From NCBI GenBank assembly GCA_947382625.1, contig CANDAG010000001.1, positions 62,001 through 126,000 on the forward strand: a DNA stretch of 64,000 bases, written 5' to 3'. The notes beneath the pieces were generated by a model that saw only the letters and a list, made by a program, of their open reading frames with translations, did no database searches and had not been told where the DNA came from. Numbering within the stretch: position 1 is the first letter of the stretch; each line of letters begins with the position of its first letter. Shown piece by piece: positions 7,105-14,185 of the stretch. Both the position numbers and the translations under genes were made by a program. The stretch is from an uncultured Lachnospiraceae bacterium (GTDB taxonomy: Bacteria; Bacillota; Clostridia; Lachnospirales; Lachnospiraceae).

Positions 7105-8041
7105 ATATAATAAAGTGCAGCTTGGCAAGATGGCACAGCAGCATGGATTTGTCAGAGACATATTTGAAAAGGTGTTAAGACTTAAGGAGATATTGAAGTA
7201 TTTTAATAGTGAACCTTATCTGAAAGAGCATCTGGTGCTAAAGGGTGGAACGGCGATTAACATGGTGGTTTTTAATCTTCCAAGATTGTCTGTTGATATA
7301 GATATGGATTATATTCCAAATGTGACGAAGGATGAGATGGCAGAAGCCAGAGAACAGATTACAGAGATTATAAAAGAGTACATGGAGATGGAAGGATATC
7401 AGTTATCTACCGCCTCAAGGTTCAGTTTCAGTTTGGATGCATTTCATTATCAATATCGTAATTCAGCAGGAAATGTGGATAATATTAAGATAGAACTGAA
7501 TTATTCGCTGAGAGCACATATATTAAAGCCTATAAGAGCAAAGATATTGACAGATGTTTTTGAGGATGTGTTTGAGATAAATACACTTGCTCCTATGGAG
7601 ATATTTGCAGCTAAGACTAATGCTCTGATGAGCAGAGCGGCTGCAAGAGATTTGTATGATTTTAACAATATGGTTTATTATGGACTTTTCGGTTCTACAG
7701 AAGAAGATATGTTTCGTAAATGTATTATTTTCTATAACTCGATTTCGCAGGAAACAGTGAATAAATCATTTGACACATCAGCAATCGACAGATTGACATT
7801 TCAGAAGATAAGACGTGATTTATTTCCAGTGTTACAGAAAAAGGATAATTTTGATTTAGAAGAACGAAAGTCTAATGCGAAAAGATATATTTCTGATTTG
7901 ATGAAGGTAACATCTGAAGAAATGGAATATATGGAAGCCTTTGAGAATAAAGAATATAGACCAGAACTGCTGTTTAATGATCCAGACATACTGGAAAACG
8001 TGAAAGATCATCCAATGGCATTATGGAAATGCAGATTATAG
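7097..8041 (+). CDS. abiEii: AbiEii-type nucleotidyltransferase toxin
   Basis: A 314-residue protein of the AbiEii/MenT family. The nucleotidyltransferase core is visible as KGGTAIN (residues 49-55) followed by RLSVDIDMDY with D67 and D69 as metal ligands, then NALMSRAAARDLYDFNNM further on. Known members are GTP-binding nucleotidyltransferases that block growth, and AbiE pairs can abort phage infection. I chose ATG 7097 because GGAGAA at 7081-7086 is well spaced and relatives begin MIEYNK; an upstream ATG at 7079 is in frame. The gene overlaps its antitoxin by 8 bases. No frameshift is seen, so the pair should be functional. Confidence 0.9.
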   Translation: MIEYNKVQLGKMAQQHGFVRDIFEKVLRLKEILKYFNSEPYLKEHLVLKGGTAINMVVFNLPRLSVDIDMDYIPNVTKDEMAEAREQITEIIKEYMEMEGYQLSTASRFSFSLDAFHYQYRNSAGNVDNIKIELNYSLRAHILKPIRAKILTDVFEDVFEINTLAPMEIFAAKTNALMSRAAARDLYDFNNMVYYGLFGSTEEDMFRKCIIFYNSISQETVNKSFDTSAIDRLTFQKIRRDLFPVLQKKDNFDLEERKSNAKRYISDLMKVTSEEMEYMEAFENKEYRPELLFNDPDILENVKDHPMALWKCRL

Positions 8042-8190
8042 ATTTGTCTTAGTGCCACAAATACCGAAAATCTAAAATTATGGAATAAAAAATAACAGTA
8101 GAGTTATTTGGGGTGTGATCGCAAGGATGCTGAATGAAGATAAACTCCACGGATTCGGGCAAATGTTTGAGCACAACAGATGGCACGATA

Positions 8191-8223
8191 AATCGAGACT
8201 TCTTATGGGGTCTCGATTTTTTT
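8191..8223 (+). terminator. Intrinsic terminator after the AbiE pair
   Basis: TCGAGAC (8193-8199) pairs with GTCTCGA (8210-8216), extended by A-T pairs, and is followed by T7. Confidence 0.85.
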
Positions 8224-8287
8224 GTCAATAAGCCGACTCGCGTAGCCTGACAGCGTTTGATATTTATGCGGCAATACACAGATAAAC

Positions 8288-8298
8288 CATGGTATAAT
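8288..8298 (+). promoter_or_regulatory. Extended -10 promoter for the phosphoesterase gene
   Basis: TGGTATAAT has an exact TATAAT at 8293-8298 with an extended TG. No good -35 lies 16-18 bases upstream. Confidence 0.45.
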
Positions 8299-8342
8299 GG
8301 AGCGGTCAAACAATAAGTATTATAGGAGGTGCGGGCTTTACA

Positions 8343-10382
8343 ATGGCGTTTTTATCTGATTCAGATCTGCATGGATATTCAGGAAATGTATACGAAAGGG
8401 ATACAGGGAAGCCCCTGATTTCGGTGGCGGTCAGCAACGGCAGGGATGTTACGCTGACGGATGCGTCAGGACATTACTCCCTGAAGGGCTGGCACAAGGC
8501 GAATTTTATTACCGTCACTGCCCCCACAGGTTACTGGGCCACGGATTACTATATACCGGTGTCAGAGAAGAAAAATAGCTATGATTTTTCCCTTGAGCGG
8601 TTGGAAAACGACCTGACAGACCATATTTTTTTACAGGTGACAGACAGTGAAGTGGGTAAGGATGGCGCAGGCGAATGGGTGAGTAAGCTTCGTCGGCTGG
8701 CGGATCAGTTGCATCCGGCATTTATTATCCACACGGGCGATATCTGCTACCTGGACGGGCTGAAGGCACATATCAGGGATATGAACAGTGAGAACATGGG
8801 CATTCCTGTCAGGTACGTCATAGGCAACCATGATTATGTGAACTGGGGAGAGTACGGGGAAGCACTGTTTGAAAGCATTTACGGTCCGGTGATGTATTCC
8901 TTTGATGTGGGCAGGATCCATTATATTGTCACTCCTATCGTGTATGGTGATGTGAAAGGGAAATATACCCAAAGTGATGTAGTGACGTTTGTGGAAAATG
9001 ACCTTAAATATGTTTCCACGGATAAGAAGGTGATCATGTTTAATCATGATTACTGCCAGGAGAACGAAACCGGATTTGTTCTGTCAGATGGGGACAAAAG
9101 CATAGACCTGAAAGAGCATGATCTTCTGGCATGGGTTTTTGGGCACTGGCATTACAACTATCTCAATGAAATCAACGGGATTTTCAATATAACCACATCA
9201 AGACCCGACAGGGGTGGAATTGATGCTTCCCCGGCCACAATAAGGAGCGTTGTGATCCGGGGCGGCAGGCTGGTGGCAAGCGATTGCTATTACAGTGGCT
9301 TTGAAGAAGCAAGACAGCCCGGACCGCATAAATGGAGGGTTTCTCTGGGAGGCAATATTCTTTATTCCTCTCCGGTAGCCAGAGGCGGCGTGATCTATGT
9401 CGGGACGGTGGATGACGGCTGGCCAAAGCACTGCGGCATTGCCGCCATTGAGGAAGAGACCGGAAAACTGCTCTGGAAGCGTAAAACAAAGAATTCTGTC
9501 AAAAGTGATATCTGTGTCACCGGCAACAAGATCCTTGCTCAGGATACAGAGGGAAATGTTTACTGCTTTGGCTTAATGGGAGAAGAGATATGGACGACAA
9601 CTGTAGCCTTGCTTTGCCCCAACAATTCCAGCAACAGTATTGCGGTAACAGAAGATCATGTTTACTGTGGCGGACAGCAGCATGTTTACTGCCTGAACCT
9701 GTCTGACGGCAGCATAGCCTGGCATAAAACAGTGTCAGCCGGCAATACGTCGCCTTCGGGCTTTGTACTGTATGAAGGGATGCTGTTTGTAGGCGCCCAC
9801 TGGGATCAGCTTTATGCGTTGGATGCAGCTACGGGGCGGGAGCTCTGGACCAATAAAGGCGACAGGCTCAGCTATTTTATAACGACCCCTGCCGTATATA
9901 AAGGATACTTATATGCCGCATCCTGGGGAGGATTATATAAGGTTCATGTACAGTCCGGTAAAACGGCAGTATACAGGGATATGGAAGGGTACACCTTCAA
10001 GAGTGCAGCAACACCGTATTTTGAAAACGGCATCATGTATCTGGGGACTGCAGATAGAGGAGTGGTGGCTGTTGATGCGGAAAATCTGGAAATTCTATGG
10101 AACTTTCAGGTAGGTAAAAGCCTTATTTACACGTCTCCCTACAGCGGCAGCGAGGGGGCGACGGTGGACAGTACAGTTGTCCCCATAGGTGATAATCTGT
10201 GCTTTGGCGCATCGGACGGCTTCCTTTATATTATTGATAAAAACGGGAAAAAGGTCGCGGCCTACGATACAGGTGCGCCTGTGAATCAGAGGACCATTGT
10301 GGGAAAGGATTCTGTCATAGTTGCGGATTTCGGTGGAAATATAACCTGTTTTGCCTGTGGATCAAACGTATCCGGGCTGTGA
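8343..10382 (+). CDS. Calcineurin-like phosphoesterase fused to a PQQ-type beta-propeller
   Basis: A 679-residue fusion. Residues 1-90 form a carboxypeptidase-regulatory-like beta sandwich (DVTLTDASGHYSLKGW). Residues 95-275 are a metallophosphoesterase with GD (132-133), GNHD (161-164), NHDY (H235) and GHWH (267-270). From about 315 to the end there are repeated VYCLN/IYVGT/LYALDAATG-RELW blades typical of PQQ-binding-like propellers. The usual first motif DxH reads D101-S-E103, so one metal ligand is altered. No signal peptide is seen, odd for a propeller family often found outside the cytoplasm. AGGAGGTG lies 13 bases before ATG. It probably acts on a phosphoester or on phosphorylated cell-surface material; the substrate is unknown. 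Confidence 0.85.
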   Translation: MAFLSDSDLHGYSGNVYERDTGKPLISVAVSNGRDVTLTDASGHYSLKGWHKANFITVTAPTGYWATDYYIPVSEKKNSYDFSLERLENDLTDHIFLQVTDSEVGKDGAGEWVSKLRRLADQLHPAFIIHTGDICYLDGLKAHIRDMNSENMGIPVRYVIGNHDYVNWGEYGEALFESIYGPVMYSFDVGRIHYIVTPIVYGDVKGKYTQSDVVTFVENDLKYVSTDKKVIMFNHDYCQENETGFVLSDGDKSIDLKEHDLLAWVFGHWHYNYLNEINGIFNITTSRPDRGGIDASPATIRSVVIRGGRLVASDCYYSGFEEARQPGPHKWRVSLGGNILYSSPVARGGVIYVGTVDDGWPKHCGIAAIEEETGKLLWKRKTKNSVKSDICVTGNKILAQDTEGNVYCFGLMGEEIWTTTVALLCPNNSSNSIAVTEDHVYCGGQQHVYCLNLSDGSIAWHKTVSAGNTSPSGFVLYEGMLFVGAHWDQLYALDAATGRELWTNKGDRLSYFITTPAVYKGYLYAASWGGLYKVHVQSGKTAVYRDMEGYTFKSAATPYFENGIMYLGTADRGVVAVDAENLEILWNFQVGKSLIYTSPYSGSEGATVDSTVVPIGDNLCFGASDGFLYIIDKNGKKVAAYDTGAPVNQRTIVGKDSVIVADFGGNITCFACGSNVSGL

Positions 10383-10453
10383 CGGATATAATCTGGTATG
10401 CACTATAATGATAGCTGTAAATATTTCATCATATATAAACGAGGAGGATCAAA

Positions 10454-11053
10454 ATGGAACCAGACCGTAAAACTGCCAAATGTGCATTGGAGGAAGCGGA
10501 AAGATTAAATCCGGGAGGGTGGGCAGACCATTCACGGTATGTGGCAATGGCCTGTGAAAACATTGCCCTGCATTGTAAGAGCCTTTGTTCTGAACGCGCG
10601 TATATATTAGGGTTGCTGCACGACATTGGACGATATGCCGGAGTCAGCTCAGAGAAGCATTTAATAGATGGTTACTATTACTGTATGGAAAAAGGATGGG
10701 AAAAAGCAGCGCAGATCTGTATTACTCATGCTTTTATGATACAGGATATTGAGACCTCCATAGGTGTCTTTGACATGGAAGAAAAAGATTATCAGTTTAT
10801 GAAGAATTTTATTGCACATGCGGAATATGATGACTATGACCGTCTAGTACAGCTTTGCGATGCGCTGGCGCTCCCGACCGGATTCTGTCTTTTGGAAAAA
10901 AGGTTTGTAGATGTGACGGTACGTTATGGCGTTCATCATGCTACAGTAGAACGTTGGAAAAAGATTCTGGAGATAAAAGCTTATTTTGAAAATGAAATTG
11001 GATGTTCCATTTATGAACTGCTGCCGGGTGTGGTAGAAAACAGTTTTAAGTAA
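10454..11053 (+). CDS. HD-domain phosphohydrolase
   Basis: A 199-residue protein with an HD domain: H26 in GWADHSRYV, the HD pair H56-D57 in LLHDIGRYAG, a later His in ICITHAF and a likely final Asp in LVQLCDALALP. HD proteins of this size usually hydrolyse nucleotides or other phosphate esters in the cytoplasm. GAGGAGG precedes ATG 10454 with good spacing. It follows the phosphoesterase fusion after 71 bases with no terminator seen, so the two may be co-transcribed. The substrate is unknown. Confidence 0.85.
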   Translation: MEPDRKTAKCALEEAERLNPGGWADHSRYVAMACENIALHCKSLCSERAYILGLLHDIGRYAGVSSEKHLIDGYYYCMEKGWEKAAQICITHAFMIQDIETSIGVFDMEEKDYQFMKNFIAHAEYDDYDRLVQLCDALALPTGFCLLEKRFVDVTVRYGVHHATVERWKKILEIKAYFENEIGCSIYELLPGVVENSFK

Positions 11054-11087
11054 GAGTGAGTTTATGTCTTATGAAGGTGGATGAATT

Positions 11088-11312
11088 GTGTTGGGACTTA
11101 AGAGGTTTATTTTTTATATCGCTTTTGTCATAGCTTTTTCATTTTTGATGGGGCTGATCGTTAATCTCGTAATATTGTCTATAAAATATATTGAAAAAGT
11201 AAACAGTCATGAAATTACGCTTTGTAGCGGATTAAAGGTAGTAATTGGAAGGGCTCACAGTAAAGAGTTTAAGAAGGGATTTTTTAAATGGAGAATGTGG
11301 TTCGATAATTGA
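11088..11312 (+). CDS. Small single-span membrane protein
   Basis: A 74-residue frame with GTG start at 11088 and GAAGGTGG about 9 bases upstream. Residues 5-33 form a strongly hydrophobic helix (FIFYIAFVIAFSFLMGLIV), followed by a basic tail. I do not recognise it. The segment after it, to 11390, contains nothing I can support. Confidence 0.4.
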   Translation: MLGLKRFIFYIAFVIAFSFLMGLIVNLVILSIKYIEKVNSHEITLCSGLKVVIGRAHSKEFKKGFFKWRMWFDN

Positions 11313-11390
11313 TTTTCGTGTCGTTTATGCAAAAATGATGTCGTTTGCGCAGGCAATGTTTTTTTATCTTTTTTGTTGTGATATAAATAG

Positions 11391-11519
11391 GACATTCAGG
11401 ATAATTCTGTCATTGACCAGAAGCTCATATCTATGTATGCCAAAGGTATGGCATCTCTGATACTATTGATGCAGGACGCAGTGATCTGCGCTGTTGGTAT
11501 CCTGATCTGTGAAGAATAA
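11391..11519 (+). pseudogene. Short orphan reading-frame fragment
   Basis: A 42-codon open stretch ending QDAVICAVGILICEE then TAA, directly preceded by an in-frame TAG and lacking a start. It reads like the C-terminus of a small hydrophobic protein and may be a gene remnant. I do not recognise the family. Confidence 0.25.
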
Positions 11520-11556
11520 AGGTGGATAGAAGATAGAAGAAAAATCAGATGGAAAA

Positions 11557-12147
11557 TTACGGCTTTATAAGGTTTTGGATAACTTTCTGTGCACGATACC
11601 AGTCGGAGGTTTTATTCCATCCAAGTGCCTTATTAACTGCAAAACTGCCATACAGCATAAACAGAAACAGTTTATCAGCTTCCCATTCAGTTACATGGTA
11701 GGTATTCATAATTTCGGGGATTCTTCTGCCTTTTTCTCTTTTGTAGAGTTTTTCCAGTATGTGGTGGGACATTGTTTCGTCAAGGAACAGGACACGGTAT
11801 TTGGGATTGCTGGCAGCACGTTGGCATGGGGGAAGAAGGATATCGGGATCTTCCCGAGCAGGAGAGAATGCTTTTTCATTTCCAACATAGGGAAACAGAT
11901 GGGAAGAGGAAATGGAAAAATTATCATCCAGTTCTGTAAGACGGAGCGCCTCGTCAAGCACTTCGTCTAAAACTTCATCAATATTCTCATAATGCAGGTA
12001 AAATGTTGCTCTTGTGATTTCCGATTGTTTACAGATGGACGTTACTGTGATTTTTTCATAAGGGGTATGTTTTAGCAGTTCAAGCAGGGAATCTTTGATA
12101 ATATTTTTGGTGTAAATGGTGCGCCGATCAGTTTTTCTTTCTGCCAT
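11557..12147 (-). CDS. TetR/AcrR-family transcriptional regulator
   Basis: A 196-residue regulator. The N-terminal helix-turn-helix is clear (residues 12-55: IIKDSLLELLKHTPYEKITVTSI, then ITRATFYLHYENIDE). The C-terminal part is helical, with a short TetR_C-like region ending VIQNLIKP. I start at ATG 12147 (MAERKTDRRT) because AAAGGA lies upstream on the minus strand and the longer frame adds an unlikely N-terminus. It is divergent from the sirtuin pair with 186 bases between, so it probably represses them and itself. Paired direct repeats in that gap are candidate operators. The inducer is unknown. Confidence 0.9.
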   Translation of the reverse strand: MAERKTDRRTIYTKNIIKDSLLELLKHTPYEKITVTSICKQSEITRATFYLHYENIDEVLDEVLDEALRLTELDDNFSISSSHLFPYVGNEKAFSPAREDPDILLPPCQRAASNPKYRVLFLDETMSHHILEKLYKREKGRRIPEIMNTYHVTEWEADKLFLFMLYGSFAVNKALGWNKTSDWYRAQKVIQNLIKP

Positions 12148-12163
12148 TTTCTCAGTCCTTTCT

Positions 12164-12247
12164 AAAGTTCTATACAAAAAAAGCATTTCTGTAAAGGAAT
12201 GCTTTCTTTTTTGAAAAAATGTCAAGCATTTTTGAAGTTTTATACAT
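12164..12247. promoter_or_regulatory. Candidate operator repeats between TetR and sirtuin genes
   Basis: AAAGTTCTATACA (12164-12176) and GAAGTTTTATACA (about 12234-12246) form a direct repeat 70 bases apart. Between them an inverted repeat, AAAGCATTTC and GAATGCTTTC, spans about 12180-12206 and is followed by T6. These could be TetR-type binding sites or a transcript end. Confidence 0.35.
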
Positions 12248-12333
12248 TATAATTTTTTCGATACAGCATGTCAATAATATTGTTTTTGCCTTGATTGGTT
12301 TAAACAAAGTGAAAAAGAAGAGGATGTTCAGGT

Positions 12334-13248
12334 ATGTTTCAAAGTGATCATGAGAAAAATGCAGGGTATCTGCTTGAAAAAATAGAAGAAGCAGATGCGG
12401 TTTTGGTGGGTGCAGCAGCAGGAATGTCTGCTGCCTGCGGATACAACTTTTTTTACCAGAATGACAGTTATTTCCGGAAGTATTTAGGGGAGTTTCATAA
12501 AAAGTATGGATATGTTGGCGCTTTCAATGGGTTTTATTACAGGTATCCATCCAGAGAGGAGCGATGGGCATTTCTTGCCAGGATGTGCTATATGGAATAT
12601 GAGTGTGAAACTGGCAGGCCCTATTATGATTTAATGGAATTGTTGGAAGGAAAGACATATCACATTATGACTACGAATCAGGATTTCCAGTTTACACGTG
12701 TTGTTCCGGAAGAAAAACTGAGTGCTATTCAGGGGGATTCCCGATACTTCCAATGCAGCCGCCGCTGCCATGATGAAATATTTTATAACAGGGATATGGT
12801 TTATGGTATGAATGCTGCCATTGATCTGGATTTGAAGATTCCCACAGAAATGATTCCGCGATGTCCGCAGTGTGGGGCAGAACTTGAACCCTGGGTACGG
12901 GGGTATACGTTTCTGGAAGGTGCGAAATACAAAGACGAGTATAGAAAAATATGGAGATTCTTGCAGCAGCACAGCAGTGAAAAAATACTGTTTCTTGAAT
13001 TAGGGGTTGGACAGATGACGCCAATGTTTATAAAGGAGCCTTTCTGGAATCTGACATATCAGTTGCCACAGGCATTTTATATTACGATCAATCCGAAGGA
13101 TGCTTTACTGCCGGATGAAATTGCGGATAAAGGGATGGCAATCAGGGAAGATATTGCGAAGGCTCTTGAAGATGCTGTGAAAATGGCAGAAGCAAAAAAG
13201 GTTTGCCGGACATCAGAAGGAGGTAAGGATAATGGAGAATTTGTATAA
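12334..13248 (+). CDS. Sirtuin-like NAD-dependent protein, class M-type active site
   Basis: A 304-residue Sir2-fold protein. The NAD loop is GAAAGMS (26-32), the ribose-binding motif is TTNQD (N115, D117), and the zinc cluster is C141, C145, C177 and C180. The usual catalytic His is Gln133 in AIQGDSRYFQC. Class M sirtuins (SirTM), known as protein ADP-ribosyltransferases, use a Gln at this place, so ADP-ribosylation is more likely than deacetylation. SirTM genes normally sit with a macrodomain and a GcvH-like lipoyl protein, but neither is present here. The gene overlaps a second sirtuin by 17 bases and is divergent from a TetR regulator. Confidence 0.8.
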   Translation: MFQSDHEKNAGYLLEKIEEADAVLVGAAAGMSAACGYNFFYQNDSYFRKYLGEFHKKYGYVGAFNGFYYRYPSREERWAFLARMCYMEYECETGRPYYDLMELLEGKTYHIMTTNQDFQFTRVVPEEKLSAIQGDSRYFQCSRRCHDEIFYNRDMVYGMNAAIDLDLKIPTEMIPRCPQCGAELEPWVRGYTFLEGAKYKDEYRKIWRFLQQHSSEKILFLELGVGQMTPMFIKEPFWNLTYQLPQAFYITINPKDALLPDEIADKGMAIREDIAKALEDAVKMAEAKKVCRTSEGGKDNGEFV

Positions 13249-14080
13249 GCAGATATGGGATAAAATTCAGGAAGCCGATGCAGTTCTGATCGGAGCCAGT
13301 AATGGTCTGTCAATTTCGGAGGGGTATAATATTTTTGCTGATGATGACTGGTTCCGGGAACATTTTGGGGACTTTCGGAACAAATATGGGATACGAAGCC
13401 TGTTGCAGGGGATGTTTCTGGATTTTGAAGGACCGCAGGAGCAGTGGGCTTATTTCAGTCGTCTGGCGTATCTGAAACGCTACAAGGAGCAGTCAGGCAG
13501 GATGATGAAAAATCTGTATGCTTTGGTGGAGAAGAAGGATTATTTTGTTGTGACTTCTAATGGGGAGGATCATTTTTCTCTGGCTGGTTTTTCTCCGGAA
13601 CGTGTCTTTGATATGGAAGGGAAAATTACAGAGTACCGCTGTGCCAGACATTGCCATGAGACGGTCTATTGTAACCCGGAAGATATAATCCGCATGGCAG
13701 AAGCGGAAGCAGATGGGAAAGTGCCTGTGAAAGCGTTGGTAAGGTGCCCCAGGTGCGGTGGATTTATGGAGCCGAATATGGCAGGCGACCAGTCATTTTT
13801 TCAGACTGATAACTGGAAAAAGAAGGCGCAGGAATACCAAAATTTTGTGCAGGAATTTCACGGTAAGAAGCTGGTTATTCTGGAACTTGGCGTTGGCTGG
13901 CGCAATCAGATGATTAAGGCTCCTTTCATGCGACTGGCACAAGAGGAGCCTTTTGCAACCTATATTACAGTGAATAGGGGAGAAGTCTATGTTCCGGATG
14001 TCATTGCGGACAGGTCATACGGGATAGATGGGGATATTGCAGAGGTACTGAACAGTCTGTCTGGTCAACAGCCCCGGTAA
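13232..14080 (+). CDS. Second sirtuin-like protein, altered catalytic residue
   Basis: A 282-residue paralogue of the preceding gene. It keeps the NAD loop GASNGLS (21-27), TSNGED (N110, with D113 as the likely Asp) and zinc ligands C137, C141, C172 and C175. The catalytic His position is Glu129 in DMEGKITEYRC, different from both classical sirtuins (His) and class M (Gln). The start ATG 13232 follows GGAGG and lies inside the upstream gene, so the two are translationally coupled and may form a heterodimer. Enzyme activity is uncertain, and it could be a regulatory subunit. No other genes follow in the operon. Confidence 0.78.
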   Translation: MENLYKQIWDKIQEADAVLIGASNGLSISEGYNIFADDDWFREHFGDFRNKYGIRSLLQGMFLDFEGPQEQWAYFSRLAYLKRYKEQSGRMMKNLYALVEKKDYFVVTSNGEDHFSLAGFSPERVFDMEGKITEYRCARHCHETVYCNPEDIIRMAEAEADGKVPVKALVRCPRCGGFMEPNMAGDQSFFQTDNWKKKAQEYQNFVQEFHGKKLVILELGVGWRNQMIKAPFMRLAQEEPFATYITVNRGEVYVPDVIADRSYGIDGDIAEVLNSLSGQQPR

Positions 14081-14185
14081 TAGGTGTTTACAGGCTCTGG
14101 ATATCAGGACAGCAAAAAGCCCCGCTGGAGCGGAGCCGCTGTGGATTGTAGAGGTGGGCCACTTCAGGTTATTTCTCACAAAGTC

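Noticed and set aside
12248..12253. TATAAT before the sirtuin pair
   Set aside because: No -35 at an acceptable distance; the region is AT-rich, so a chance match is likely.
14081..14185. Possible macrodomain or lipoyl-carrier gene beside the sirtuins
   Set aside because: The gap is only about 100 bases and the next gene is an AraC-type regulator.
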